Shown: positions 1-13,028 of the stretch, piece by piece
Layout: every line of letters begins with the position of its first letter
Numbering within the stretch: the stretch's first letter is position 1
Source of the DNA: Lindgomyces ingoldianus
Lineage: Eukaryota; Ascomycota; Dothideomycetes; Pleosporales; Lindgomycetaceae
DNA: 64,000 bases
Direction: 5' to 3'
Assembly (NCBI RefSeq): GCF_010093535.1
Contig: NW_022985163.1
Span: 1 to 64,000, forward strand
Translations under genes and position numbers: made by a program
Notes under the pieces: model-generated
Databases searched by the model: none
What the model saw: only the letters and a program-made list of their open reading frames with translations
Told to the model about the DNA's origin: nothing

Positions 1-1
1 C

Positions 2-1349
2 TGTAACGGCACAGGCAAGACAATGGGTCCGAATGCGGTGGGAATCCACTCAGAGGCATATGGGAGTGCGTGGGGACTCAGAACCTGGGAATTTCCATTA
101 ACACCTATAGGCCTTGTACAAAGGGATATTAGAAAACTACTAAGCTAGCTACAGGGGCGAGGTGCGACTAAATACATAGAGGAATAGGGGTACAGCAGGG
201 GGCAGGGCAGAGTTAGGGCCAGGTTAAGTCAGGGTCAAGCCAGGGTTAGAGCTGATACAGGGACCCTTTAGATAGGTTCTAGGCAACTTAAGATAGAACA
301 ATTCCTAAGAATTGTTACACTACCCCCCCCTCTATAAACTAATAGTCTCTATTAGTAGTAATTATAGTACAAAGTATTACTATTATGTTCTTTACCTTCT
401 TAAAAACTAAAACTAGTTTAATTTAGCTAGGTGTTCTTACTAAGTATTTCTTTATACTGCTAGTAGTGTCCTCTAAACTAAACATTATATGTGCACGCCT
501 ACTTTAATAGTAATTTATAATAATATTTAGCTTATTAATTTTTAAGGCTTACTATTATTCTTTACTATCTATGCAGTTATTAATCTTAGGTGTACATTTA
601 GTAAGGTAGCATTAAGTATTATTAAAAGTGCTTAAAAAGTCTTTTACTACTAAAGTAGCAGTAGTAATTTAAGGCATTATTAAAAGTAATTTAGTAGTTA
701 AAGGTTAGTAGTTAAAAGTTAAGCATTAGTAGTTATCTTTAATTTTAATAAGTTATTAGTAGTCTTTAAGTTTCTATCTTAGCATATTTTTTACAACTTT
801 TCTAAAAGTAATCTTAATTATAAAGAATAAAAAGTTCTAAACCTAAAAGCTTTAGTTAACTAAAAGTTAATAAAATTTTATTTATAAACTAAATAGTTTA
901 ATATAACAGTGTGTAAGTATTATAACTTAAACTAAATTAAATGCGTCTTAAAGCTTAGACATAGTTAAATAAATAATTAGTATAATATTATAATAAGGCT
1001 GTTACTAGCAAAAGTAAGTTTTTTAATAAAATATAATAGCATAGGCAAGACAATAGGTCTAAATGCAGTAGAAATCTACTTAGAGGCATATAAAAGTGTG
1101 TAGGGACTTAGAACCTAGGAATTTCTATTAACACTTATAAGCCTTGTATAAAGGGATATTAGGAAACTACTAAGCTAGCTACAGGGGCAAGGTGCGACTA
1201 AATACATAGAGGAATAGGGGTACAGTAGGGGGCAGGGCAGAGTTGGGGCCAGGTCGAGTCAGGGTCGAGCCAGGGTCGGAGCCGATACGGGGACCCTTCG
1301 GATAGGTTCCGGGCGACCCGAGATGGAACGATTCCTGAGAATCGTTACA
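2..1349 (-). mobile_element. Short non-coding LTR element (family X, minus orientation)
   Basis: Two LTRs of exactly 318 bp (2-319 and 1032-1349) begin TGTAAC-like and end TTACA, and flank 712 bp of AT-rich DNA with no open frame. A C-run at 321-332 next to the left LTR reads on the minus strand as a G-rich polypurine tract, which sets the orientation. The LTRs match those of the Ty3/gypsy element at 25106-46784 in reverse, so this is probably an internally deleted derivative of that family. The base just left of the element (C at position 1) fits the last base of the AAACC that follows it, but a full target-site duplication cannot be seen because the window starts here. The outer edges of both LTRs are GC-rich and unmutated; the inner edges are RIP-mutated. 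Confidence 0.8.
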
Positions 1350-1453
1350 AAACCAAGCCCTGGTTATTACACTGCATCTAAATAGGAGACGTAACGTTTT
1401 AACTTTGATTGCTAAAACCAGAGGTCTTATGCATAATTTTTATTTACATAACT
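1350..1453. other. Short unassigned spacer
   Basis: About 100 bp between the X element and the start of the copia LTR Y0. It has no coding signal and matches no other repeat I recognise in the window. Confidence 0.5.
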
Positions 1454-4400
1454 TGTTAAATAGGCCCTTTTAGCTAGCTGCTTATAGTATAAGCACTTAA
1501 GTAGTAAGAGTAAGAGTAGTGTACAGTGTGCACAGCATACAGGGTAGGTAAGGTAAGAGCAACATGTTTTTAGTTCTATTGCTCTTGTCTTTTCTCTGTA
1601 TAAAGAAAAAAGGGGATATTTAGATATTTGCGCACAGAGGTTTACGCATAATGTTGAATGGACCCTCTGCTAGCTAGCACTTGGTGTCAGCAAATGCGTA
1701 CAAGACAGAGAGGTTTGCACAGTGTAAACATTGCATAGGGGTGTTAGGTAACTAGTGTTAATTACTTCTTATTTTTCCTTTATATAAAGGAAAAGGGGGA
1801 TATCTAGATGTTTGCGCACAGAGGTTCGCGCACAAGCATTATGTAACATAGATACATAATCCTGCTTGTGCGTGATTGCTTGTATCTAGGCCGCAACGCT
1901 GCTGCTGTGTACAGACACTAGCAACTTTTCTTTTTATCTAAAGAGTTGCCTTCTGTACACATTACCTCCCTTCTGTCTGTGTAGGTCTATCTAATTATGT
2001 TCTGCCTTTACTTTACTCTATTTATTAAGACTTGCCTTAGTAATGCTGTGCGTTAGGATAGGCTAGTTGCGCTATATAAATAGCTCTTTTCTTCTTTATC
2101 CTTTACTTTCTAAGCCTTGCTGTATAATCCTCTAGCTTTCTTCTTTTTTTATATAGTGCTAATAGTAACAGATCCTTATAATAAGAAAAATAAGTACATA
2201 TAATATAAAAAAAAATAAAGAAAAATAGGCCTTATATAAAAGTGTTGTTAGTCTAGTTAGTCTAAAGCATCTTTACGCACAGGATCTAGCTAGTCCACAG
2301 ATGCTTCTATCTAAACAGAGAGGTAGTTAGTTAAAACTAATAATTAAAAAGCCTAGTTTAGTGTTTTCTTTATATATACATCTACTAAGTTGTCTTTACT
2401 ATTAATTTACTTTATTTTAGTAATTTCTCTTTTTTTATATAATTTATAGAGTAATATAATGTTAATTATAAGTTACTTTTTACTAGTAGTGCCTAGCTTA
2501 ATAAAGTAATTATATAAAAACCTTAAATCTATGTAAATTACTACTAGGATTAGTAGTAGTTTAAGTATTTATATAATTTACTATAAAGTTATACTAAAAG
2601 TAATTACATTATTAAACTTTTTAACTATTTTATATAGTTTACTAGTAAGAACACTTTTAGTTACTCTTTTACACTTAGTAGAATTTTAGTGTATAATATT
2701 ACCTAGTATTTTAAAGTAGTTGCTTTACTTTATATAGTTTTTATTACCTAATATAATTAAAAATCTTAGCTATAAGCTAAAGTTATTATTATTAGCAAAT
2801 AATTTATTTATAAAGATAAACAGCTTTGCATAATTAAGCTATAATAGTAAAAAAGTAAAACTATACTTACTATTATCTATCTACTATTAGATTTATGTGT
2901 TAAGTGTGTTAATATTATTATATAAAAAGTCTATAGTTTATGCAGTAATAGATAAGTTAAATGCTACCTTTAGTTAACATATAAATGCAATGTATGCCTT
3001 TTTTACATATTACTTAATATATTATTATGCAGCATTTTTATTTTTTAAGTTAATTATATAAAAGTAGCTTACTTATCTCTTTTAAGTAAAAACTACTATA
3101 TTATGTGTAAGTTTAATTCTTTTACTATTAAACTTAATAAGCTGCTTTTTTACTAGAATAGTTTTACTTTTTATATAAAACTTTACTTTTTATAGTTTTT
3201 TTTTTTTTTATATAAAATTCTTTATTATAATGTTTAAAGTATTATCTATTTATAAGCTAGTAATACTAAAAGTGTGCTCTTTTTTATTAGTAATTAAAAA
3301 GTAAGAGTTATATAAAAAAATATATATGCATAGCTTTTTTTTATAGTAGTTATAGTATGTTTTAAACTAATATAGTTCTAATTTAGTAGCTTTATATAAG
3401 AGTTATACAACTTAAAGTATTATATTTAGTAGAAAGCTCTAGCATATCTTCTTTAGTAGCTTTATATATAGCGTGCGCATAAGCTTATTTATTAATTAAA
3501 TATATACTTATATAATATTACATAGTTTAAAATGCATTTTGTATGTAGCTTTTAGGCTTACTTTTATAGCTAAAAGTAGTCTCTAGCTTATTCTCTAAAT
3601 AGTTAGTAACTAAGTAAAAATTTTTTTTTTTTTTTTATCTAAGTAGCTAGTAAACACTAGGTAGGATTTCTTATATAGTTAGGTTGTTTTACTTTTTACT
3701 TTTTATATAAAGTAAAGGTTAAAAATCTAACTTTTATGCTTTATTAAGTTATATGCTATAACTTTAAAAGTGCTGTTAGTAATTAAAGTGTCTATCTTTA
3801 TGTAGTCTAATTCTTTAAATAGTTTTCTAAGTATAGTAATTACACTATTTATATAAAGCTTAATAGATAAGGCCTAATTATTTTTTTTCTTTTAGGTTAG
3901 AAATATCTAGTCTAGACTTTATGCAGGTTTTCTTTACTTTTTACTTTTTTTAGTATCTATATCTTCTCTTTGCACTAGTGCAGTATTGCTATTCTAAGGG
4001 GCTTAGTCTATAGTAAGCTTTAGTTTTACCTTTATAATATTTTTATAAAGCTATTTTTTTTTTCTTTTTTTTAGAGAATCTTTTTATATAGGGATTAGTT
4101 TATTTAGGTTATTTATTATAAGTAAGTTGTCTTTTTTTTTTTCTTTATAGTATAGTTTAACCTATGTATATTAGAGCTTTAGTAGGCTATTTTTTTTCTT
4201 AATAATAACATCTCTCTCTTTAATGCTTTTAATTTTATATAGGCTAGTCTAGCCTTTTTTCTTTCTTTATGCTATAATCTTTAAGCTAAGAGGGAGGTTA
4301 AGAACTTTATATGTTATAAAGCTATTATAAGTGTTAATTATATAATTAATGTTTACTTTTATATAGTTTTTTTAAAGTATCTTTATTACTTTTTATATAG

Positions 4401-7400
4401 CACTTACTTATATAATAATGTCTAGTAATAGTAAAAAGTCTAGGTTAATTCTTAGGTATACCTTAAAGACTAGCAGCGTGGGTACTAGACTATGTAGGCT
4501 AGCTGTGTTGTTTAGAGCTTTAACTGCTATCTGCAGGATAGCCTTATTATCTGTACAGTTACCTAGCTTAGTCTTTAGAATATTAAATACTTATTAAAAA
4601 GGTGTGTGCGCGCGCTTAACTTTTCTAACTACTTAATGTGCTTTTATAAGCATCTGCTTACATATAGCTTTTATAATCTTTATATAAGCTTAAAAATCCT
4701 CTAAAGTAAAGTTTATACTAAAGTTATACATAATATAGTCTAGAGGTTTTTAATAGGTGTTAATCTAGCATTTACATAGTGCATTTTAGGTATCTTATGT
4801 AGACATAGATTTTAGGAATGTAGCAGCCTAAAATAATGTGTTTATATTAATAACATATAAGACATCTTTATTATTAATTTATATAACATTAATAACAACT
4901 TTATAGTTAAAGTAGGTGTTATTTTTAATTATAAACTTAAATCTTTATAAGGCCTAGTTATATAATTAGTAAAGGTAGTAAAACTTCTTAATTTTTTCTA
5001 GCACTATAGCATTAACATTATAGCTAGCGCTAGTTAGCATTTTTTAGAGTCTCTCTATGCAGGGGTGTCTAAATTAGTAGTAAAAGTAGTAAAGTTCTAA
5101 TTTAGTAAAAAAAAACATAAATTCTTTCTTACTAATATTAAAAAAAAAGTGTTTTTATTTTTATATAATAAAAATAGTAGTTTTATTTTTACATATAATA
5201 ATATTTAAAATATTGTTAAAGTACGCACCTATTTAGTCTATGTCTGCTAGAGATAGTAGGAACAGTGTTAGAGTCTTTAAAATGTAATATATTATATTAC
5301 TAACTAAGTTAGTAATTTATATAGTACTAATTAATTTTATTAATTTTTATTTTTTAAAGCTAATACTTTTTTTTTTTAGTGTCTAGTCTACTTTTATATA
5401 AAGAAATTTTTATAGGTATGCTTTAAGTTATAACTTTTCTATAGTAGAGATTCTTACTGCGCTAGTATCCTATAGTTTACTTTAGTATACTGTACAGTAT
5501 TAATCTTTAAAGATAAACTATTCTGCGTATTCTTTAGGTTCTAGGCTGTAGATGTCCTCTGCAGTTACATAGTAAAGAAATATAGTATTAGTAAAGTAGT
5601 TAATAATCTTCTTACCTTCTTTTTTATTTAAGTTATTATTATTATGCAACTTTTTTTTTTTTACTTTAGTTTACTTTTAAACTTTTAAATATACATATTT
5701 ACTTTTTTACATGTTAGTATTTTGTTATAGAATTCTTTATATAAAGAGATATATTAGTGTTTTGTATAAAATTAATTTATATAAAAATAATTTATTAACT
5801 AATATTTTTCTTTATAATAAATAAAGCATTACTTTAATTATGTAGAAGACTATAGTCTAAATAATTCTTTATATCTTCTTAAGCTTTTTCTATGTTGTTA
5901 ATAGCTATGTGTACATAGTAAGCTATATTACTTATTAGTGTAGTACATGTTTTAGAATTTATTTATAAATGCATTATTTTATTAATTAATTATAACTTAA
6001 AGTGCTAAATAAAGGTTACTGTACAGTGCCTTATATATAGGCTTAATTAAAAACATTACTTATTTAAGTTTAAGTTGCCCTTAGTATGCTTATATAATAG
6101 TAGTGTAAAGTAGTATTTTACTTTAAAATTATAAACTAAGAGCTTTTTATATAAAAGTAAGTTTATTAATTATAGCTTTAAAAGCTTTATATAAAGTTTT
6201 TATAAAGTTTTTTTACTTACTTTATATAAAGCTTATTATTATTTAATCTATCTAATACTAGTTATAGTTTATATTAGTATTAAAGTAATTACTAAGCTAC
6301 TTATATAGTAACTTTTATAATTATTCTAGACTAATATTATAAAGGTAGAACATGTATACACGCTTTTTAAAGATATTAAAAAAGATGCTTATATATAATG
6401 CCTTAAAAATAGTAAGGTGTTAGTAGAGCTTAATAAATACTATAGCCTTATTAGCTAAAATATTATATAGTTGCTTTATGTAGTTATTTTTTTTTCTTTA
6501 TGCCTTTTAAAATTATATAACCTTCTTAGGTGTAAGGTTCTCTACTATAATATCTTATATAAGTAGAAGTTAGTATAAATTATATAGTAATTAAATTATA
6601 TATAGTAGGTACAAGCTTTAGGGAATCTTATGTAGAGCTGTAGCTACAGGAACATGTAGCTGCCTAGTTATGCTCTTGTACAGTAAGCTATTATAAGGTA
6701 GTTATACTAATTACAAAAAAAGTATTAAGTCTATAGGTAATTTATATAGAGACATTCTCTATTATATTAAGACTAGTAATAGTAGTAATAGTTTTATATA
6801 ATGCTTTAGTAAAATAGTAAACATGTGTTCTTTTTTTATAAGTTTATATAGTGTAGTAGCTTTTATTATATTTTTTTTAAAGCTAATGCTTTTATTCTAT
6901 AAAGTAGTAATTAGTTTTTATAAAAATAGTTAGCTAAGATTTTTAAAGTGTATAAGCTTTTACTTTATAAAGTTATCTTAAAAGTTCTTAAGCATATGTA
7001 TATTTATTACACTTAATGTATAAAGTTTTATAATTAAGTTAGCTATATATAAATTAAGCTTTTTTTTAAGTATGTTATTTAATAGTTTAATTTTATCTAC
7101 TTAATTTTTAATATTTATTTACTTTACTAGAGTCTTTGCTAAGATGCCTATAAAAAGTATATATTAGTTATATGTTAATATGTTATGTTAGCTAGTTATA
7201 AATAGAGCTAGTGTTGCTTATTACTTTATAGTAGTTAATTATGTGTTGTTGCGCACTGTCTTACTTCTTATTATACACTGCCTCTAAACAGCTTTATGCA
7301 AAAAAATAAAACAGACTTTTTAGCATTAAATAAGCACTACTATTTATATAATACCTTTAAATAGTATTATATAGACAGGTTTTTTACTTTTACTTAAGTA

Positions 7401-8010
7401 ACTAAATAAAGATTTATAGCTACTTACACATAAATTAAACTCTATCTTTACTCTTACTAATTTATAGTTAAAGTAGTAAAAAAAAAAATTCTTTTTATAT
7501 ATAAACTTTTAAATAAAAAAGTATAAAAAAAGCTTTTTTTTTTATAGTATTTAAACTACTAATTAGTGTTAAATAAACTCTTTACTAGCTAGCACTTAGT
7601 GTTAGCAAATGCGTATAAGATAGAGAGGTTTACACAGTGTAAATATTGCACAGGGGTGTTAGGTAACTAGTGTTAATTACTTCTTATTTTTTCTCTGTAC
7701 AGAGGAAAAGGGGGATATCTAGATGTTCGCGCACAGAGGTTCGCGCACGAGCATCATGTGACATAGATACGTGATCCTGCTCGTGCGTGATCGCTCGTAT
7801 CCAGGCCGCAACGCTGCTGCTGCGTACGGACACATAAGCATTATATAACATAGATATGTAATCCTGCTTATGCATAGTAGGTAGTATCTAAACTATAATG
7901 CTACTGCTGTGTACAGACACTAGCAACTTTTTTTTATCTAAAAAGTTACCTTCTGTACGCGTTATCTCCTTCCTGTCTGTGTAGGTCTATTTAATTATAT
8001 TCTGCCTATA
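1454..8010 (-). mobile_element. Older Ty1/copia LTR (Y0), split by Y1
   Basis: A Y-family LTR starts with TGTTAAATAGG at 1454 and runs to 1651. It resumes at 7838-7919 after the Y1 insertion and ends in CAGACA. About 90 bp of element interior follow (7920-8010). Y1 is bordered by CATAA on both sides (1647-1651 and 7833-7837). Removing Y1 restores an LTR that lines up with those at 29658 and 35751. The rest of Y0 is absent: at 8011 the sequence passes into a pogo-type foldback element. Confidence 0.75.
1652..7832 (-). mobile_element. Ty1/copia retrotransposon Y1, RIP-inactivated
   Basis: LTRs of 266 bp at 1652-1917 and 7567-7832, 6,181 bp in total, with the 5-bp target duplication CATAA. The interior is heavily mutated and stop-riddled. 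Orientation and superfamily come from the better readable copy Y2 (47428-53606), which is its reverse complement: integrase lies before the reverse transcriptase/RNase H part, the Ty1/copia order. Y1 therefore reads on the minus strand, with its pol remnants between about 2,500 and 5,500. The outer edge of each LTR is unmutated and the inner edge is RIP-mutated. Confidence 0.85.
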
Positions 8011-9104
8011 ACGTACTTCACAGGCGAGTTGCTTACACACCTAAGTTGCTTACTTTTGCTAAAACCCTACTAAACTACTCTTTTTACACTAATACATTCC
8101 CTATAACACTACTTAGATGTGCTAAAATAATGTTAGATACAGCTTACACTTTAAGCTTTTAAATAAGACATAAAACTTTTAAAAAAATGTGCTCTAGCTA
8201 TATATAAAGTCTTATAAAAAATAATAAATAACTATAGCACTAAATAACATTTATAAGCTAATTCTACAGCTAACTTATAAAGGCTAGGTAATAAAAAGAA
8301 GTAGGTAAGTATTAAGACTATACTTAAGCTATATGCGCAAGGAATTTCCCCTTAGATAGCATTTATAGCTAATATAGCTAATTTTTTGCGCGCTAAGTGT
8401 AATCTAGGCTATATTTACATAAACTAGCCTAGTATGTTTATAAAGTGTTATTTAAAGCTTAAAGTAAAGTTTTAAGTGCAAGTATAGTTAATAAATATTT
8501 AGCCTATAATAAAGCCTATCTTGCTAAAGTTATACATGTTATTATCCTAGATGCTATACTTAGCTTTAATATTCTTTATAAGGCTAAACCTGCCCTAAAT
8601 TACCCTAGGACTCTTATAAAAAGCTCTCTTATAGTTATACTACGCGTAAACGTTACTTTAAGGTTTAAATAACGCTTCCTAAACATACTAGGCTAGTTTA
8701 TGCTAACATAGCCTAGATTACGCTTAGCGCGTAAAGAATTAGCTATATTAGCTATAAATGCTATCTAAGGGGAAAATCCTTACACATATAGCTTAAGTAT
8801 AGTCTTAATAATTACCTGCTGTTTCTTATTGCCTAGCCTTTATAAGTTAGCTGTAGAATTAGCTTATAAAAGTTATCTAGCACTATAGTTATTTATTGTC
8901 TTTTAAGGGACTTTATATATAGCTGCAGCATATTTTTTTAAGAGTTTTATATCTTATTTAAAAGCTTAAAGTATAAGCTGTATCTAACATTCTTTTAGCG
9001 CGTTTAAGTAGTGTTATTAGAAATACATTAGTGTAAAAAGGGTAGTTTAGTAGGGTCTTAGCAAAAGTAAGCAACTTAGGTGTATAAGCAACTTGCCTAT
9101 GAAG
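8011..9104. mobile_element. Foldback derivative of a pogo/Fot1 transposon (copy a)
   Basis: Left end ACGTACTTCACAGGCGAG after a TA (8009-8010). The right end is its inverted copy, cut about 5 bp short at 9104. The inverted repeat runs through almost the whole element: roughly 8011-8480 pairs with 8630-9104, leaving a centre of about 150 bp. Compared with the full-length relative at 41668-43532 it keeps that element's left end twice, head to head. A remnant of the transposase motif MYNF(D/E)-TG is readable on the minus strand near 8518-8545. The copy at 26705-27805 has the same rearrangement. Confidence 0.8.
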
Positions 9105-9117
9105 CAGGGTTGCTGTT

Positions 9118-9335
9118 TACTATAGTAATAGTAATTACTATTACTATAGTAATTACTATGCAACTTTTTAGCCCTAGTAATAGTAATTACTATTACTAGG
9201 TATGTATAGTAATAGTAATTACTATTACTAGGTAAGTATAGTAATAGTAATTACTATTACTAGGTATATATAGTAATAGTAATTACTATTACTATTACTA
9301 TAGTAATTACTATAGTAATCTAGTAATTACTATTT
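9118..9335. repeat. Array of 20-bp palindromes at the hAT left end
   Basis: At least five copies of the self-complementary GTAATAGTAATTACTATTAC or close variants, separated by short spacers, lie just inside the left terminus. Three or so more sit inside the right terminus (24714-24828). hAT transposases are known to bind repeated subterminal motifs, so these are candidate binding sites. The palindromes contain no CpA and so cannot be changed by RIP. Confidence 0.75.
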
Positions 9336-9738
9336 ACTAAAAATAGTATAAAAGTATAACATAAGTCTTAATTAGTTATTTAAAATTTATAGCACTTATA
9401 ACTTTGTTTTTATTAATTTACTTAGACTACTATCTTTTAATAAACTAGGTAAACTAAGTAAAATAATTCAACTAAATAATCTAATCTAACTAAATAATTT
9501 AAATAATCTAAATAATCTAAATAACTTAAGTAAACTAAGTAACTTAAATAAGCTAAATAATTAAATAACTTAAATACTTTAAATAACTTAAATAAACTAA
9601 ATAACTTTAATAACTTTAATAAACTAGATAACTTAAATAAAAAAAATAACTAAAGTAAAAGAAATAACTAAAATAAAGAAGAAAAAAGAAAAAATTATAT
9701 TACTAAAATAAACTAAATAGTTTTTATTTATAGTTTTA

Positions 9739-11682
9739 CTATATATAACTACTATTATTACTAGTAGTACTATTATAACTAGAGACGCTAGTAGTACTTT
9801 TATTTTCTAAATCTTCTAAATCTTCTTCATCTTCTATATTTATTTTTTGTTTTTGTTTTCCTTTAGAACTACTAGGTAAAGTATTTAATTCTTTATTTAA
9901 TTCTTCTTTAAATAATAAATTATCATTAATAAGTTCTTCTTCGTCTTCTATAGAACCTAGTTCTTTTAAAATAATTAGTTTTTTAATAGTACTAGGAAGT
10001 AGTCTATTTCTAGATTTTGTTACTATATTACCTACTTTAGAAAAAGTAGATTCAGAAGGCGTAGAAGTAGCTAAAATAGCTAAATAGTCTTTAGCTATAT
10101 TATATATAATAGGAAATCTATTTTTATTAGCATTATAATAATTTTGTATACTAATATTTTTAGCTATTCTAGCTTCGCTTAAATATAATTCTACTTCATC
10201 TATATTATTTTCTATACTATTAGATATTAAAAATAAATTATCATCGCTACTATTATTACTACTAATATTATCTAAATCGATATTACTACTAAAACAAGTA
10301 TTATTATTATTACTAGTTTCTAGTAAAATATAATTTTCTTTATATGTTTTATAAATATCTTTAAAAAAATTTTTTATATTATTAATTAATTCTATATTAA
10401 ATTCTAGGCTATAAAATATATCTATTTTAAAGTGTGGATCTAAAATAGTAATAAGATATAAGTTTTTTAAAATTGTAATATTACTATTATTTAAAGGGAA
10501 ATAACTTAATAATTTATCTATAGCTTGTTTTAATCCTTCTTTAAGTAAAGAATCTTCTATTATACTTTTAATACTTTTAAGTTTACTATATAGTTGGCTA
10601 ATATATACTATAGTATAACTATTACTAGTAGAACCTTGTAATTTAATAGTAGGCTTTTTAAAGAACTCTAATATATCTACTATTTTAGTAATATAATCCC
10701 AATCACTATCTTTTATATTAAAAGAATCTAGATTTAAATCCTTTTTTTTAGAATTAGATAAAGTATTAGCTTTATATAGTACTATATTAATTTCATCTTT
10801 AAAATAAAGAAGTCTTTCTAGCATATTATAAGTAGATAACCACCTAGTAGTATTATCTTTTATTAAAATTTCAGGTCCTATATTATTTAGTCTATTATTT
10901 TTTACTACTTTTTTAAAATTATTTTTTAAAAAGTGATTATATTTAAATTTATTAATAAAGCTTCTAATTAAAATAGGTAGCTCTTTTCTACTATTAATTA
11001 AATCTATACTATTATTATAGTCTTGTACTATAATATTTATATTATTATTAAACTTTTTAGTATTATTAATAGTAAAAAACGTATAGTCTAGAAAACTATT
11101 ACTAACTAAATTTAAAACATGTGCTGCACACTTAACATCTATTATCTTATAATTAAATTTGTTACTATATTTATCTTTTATTAATTTTATAGTAGAATTT
11201 ATAGCGGACGCATTATCTCTAGTTATACTAATTAAATTCTTTCTTATATTAAATTCTTTTAGTATATTATTTATTATAGAATATAAAATAGCACTATTAT
11301 AAGAGCTAAAATTATTTAAATCTTCAAACCCTATTAAATAGCTTTTTAATATAAAGTTATTATCTATATAGTGTAAAGTTATTGCTAAGAAATCTATATT
11401 ATTACTAGATCTCCACTCGTCTATAGTAATAGAAAATTTACTATTATTTTTACTTAATAAAACTTTTAGTTTATTTATTTCTAAATTATAAAAAGTATCT
11501 AATTCTTTTCTTATAGTAGTTCTACCTATAACAGGTAAGTCGTCTTTTAAATACGTAAGTAGTTTATTAAAACTAGTACTTTCTATAATACTAAAAGGTA
11601 AATTATTATTTAATATAAAAGATAATAAATAAGTCTTATATTCTTCTTTACTAAAAAATATAAAACTAGGTCTTTTTCTAAT
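9739..11682 (-). CDS. hAT transposase, open for 648 codons, N-terminus missing
   Basis: On the minus strand the frame is free of stops from 11682 down to the stop at 9739, although the first in-frame ATG is only at 10824. Upstream of that ATG the frame still encodes conserved hAT sequence. Readable motifs in order: a segment like 'NLPFSIIES', the first catalytic aspartate in 'ITIDEWRSSNN', the second in 'ITRDNASA', 'CAAHVLNLV', 'TTRWLSTYNMLERLL', and a C-terminal dimerisation block with 'ATSTPSESTFSKVGN' and 'RNRLLPSTIKKL'. Only the N-terminal zinc-finger part is lost, cut off by pogo copy c starting at 11684. The protein is rich in Asn, Ile, Lys and Ser and retains Gln and Trp codons that RIP would turn into stops. 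No other long transposon frame in the block is intact. Confidence 0.85.
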   Translation of the reverse strand: MRKRPSFIFFSKEEYKTYLLSFILNNNLPFSIIESTSFNKLLTYLKDDLPVIGRTTIRKELDTFYNLEINKLKVLLSKNNSKFSITIDEWRSSNNIDFLAITLHYIDNNFILKSYLIGFEDLNNFSSYNSAILYSIINNILKEFNIRKNLISITRDNASAINSTIKLIKDKYSNKFNYKIIDVKCAAHVLNLVSNSFLDYTFFTINNTKKFNNNINIIVQDYNNSIDLINSRKELPILIRSFINKFKYNHFLKNNFKKVVKNNRLNNIGPEILIKDNTTRWLSTYNMLERLLYFKDEINIVLYKANTLSNSKKKDLNLDSFNIKDSDWDYITKIVDILEFFKKPTIKLQGSTSNSYTIVYISQLYSKLKSIKSIIEDSLLKEGLKQAIDKLLSYFPLNNSNITILKNLYLITILDPHFKIDIFYSLEFNIELINNIKNFFKDIYKTYKENYILLETSNNNNTCFSSNIDLDNISSNNSSDDNLFLISNSIENNIDEVELYLSEARIAKNISIQNYYNANKNRFPIIYNIAKDYLAILATSTPSESTFSKVGNIVTKSRNRLLPSTIKKLIILKELGSIEDEEELINDNLLFKEELNKELNTLPSSSKGKQKQKINIEDEEDLEDLENKSTTSVSSYNSTTSNNSSYI

Positions 11683-11683
11683 A

Positions 11684-13028
11684 ACGTACTTTATAGGCGA
11701 GTTACTTACACACCTAAGTTACTTACTTTTACTAAGACCCTACTACACTACTTTTTTTACACTAATATATTTCTAACAACACTACTTAAATGTGTTAAAG
11801 AAATGTTAGATATAGCTTACACTTTAAGCTTTTAAATAAAACATAACACTTTTTAACTAACACACTATAGCTATCTATAAGGTCTTTTAAAAAATAATAA
11901 GTAACTAACGCACTAGATAACCTTTTTAAGCTAATTATATAGCTAACTTATAAAAGCTAGATAATAATAAAAAGTAGGTAATTATTTAGCATATACTTAA
12001 GCTAAATGTGTAAGGATTTCCCTCTTAGCTAGTAGCTATAGCTAATATAGCTAATTCTTTACACACTAAGCATAATATAAGCTATGTTAGTATAAACTAG
12101 CTTAATATATTTATTAAGTGTTACCTAAAGCTTAAGGTAAAGTTTAAGTGTAAGTATAACTATAAAAAAGCTTTTTATAAAAATCTTATAGTAATTTAAA
12201 GCTAGTGTAACTTTATAAAGAATATTAAAACTAAGTATAGCATCTAAAATAATAACATGTATAACTTTAATAAAATAAAGTTTATAATAAGCTAGATATC
12301 TACTAGAGCAGTTATTATAAGTTTAGAGAGATAAGAACAGCTAAAAGCAGTCTAGCTAGGTAACTAGAAGTAGATAATAGCTATTTAGAGCATTAATGCT
12401 AAAAGGTAAGCTATTTTACCTTTTATTATTTTTTAAAGTAGTAACTACTTTTTAAACTAGTATAAAAAAAAACTACTTTAAAATTAAGTTATTATAATTT
12501 TTAAGCGCAGCTAGACTACTAATTAGCTTAGTCTAGACTAGTTAAAGCACTTTAACGCGCATATAAAGAAGTGTACTGTTAGTAGCTACTATTTGCTAGT
12601 TATTAACAGCTATAAAAGCTATAACTTACTTTATTTTTAGTAATACTATAAAAATACTAAAATTATTACTATTTATATACTTTTTTACTTATTACACTTT
12701 TTATAGCTACTTAATGTAGGTTGTTTTACTTTTTTAAAAAAAGTGTATAAGTGCTAAGCTAAAAACCCTATATGTAACTAAATTACTTATATTATAAAAA
12801 TAAAGTTCTTACTATGCTTTAAAGTAGCTTATAATGCTATAATTACTTTTAGTAATATTTAAGAAGAGTTTTAAAGCGCTAAATTAGTTCCTTTTAACCT
12901 ATAACAAGTTATAATAGGCCTTAATGTAAAGTTATGCACTTTATTACTACTACTACTTATATATAACAAGCCCTAGTAGTTATAAACTTTAAGTAATACT
13001 TTAAAACTTAAGTTATAATTAATGCTTA
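11684..13028 (+). mobile_element. pogo/Fot1 transposon copy c, right third missing
   Basis: Begins ACGTACTTTATAGG directly after a TA (11682-11683), inside the hAT transposase gene. It follows the full-length copy at 41668-43532 for about 1,345 bp, up to a TA at 13027-13028 where element D is inserted. The last 510 bp or so and the right terminus are not found after D. On the plus strand the N-MYNF-(D/E) motif remnant of the DDE domain is readable near 12253-12285, so the coding orientation is plus. Confidence 0.75.

Noticed and set aside
7684..7875. 63-codon minus-strand frame, also found in the LTR at 53334-53588
   Set aside because: It lies in the Y-family LTR outer edge, which is simply unmutated and so lacks stops.
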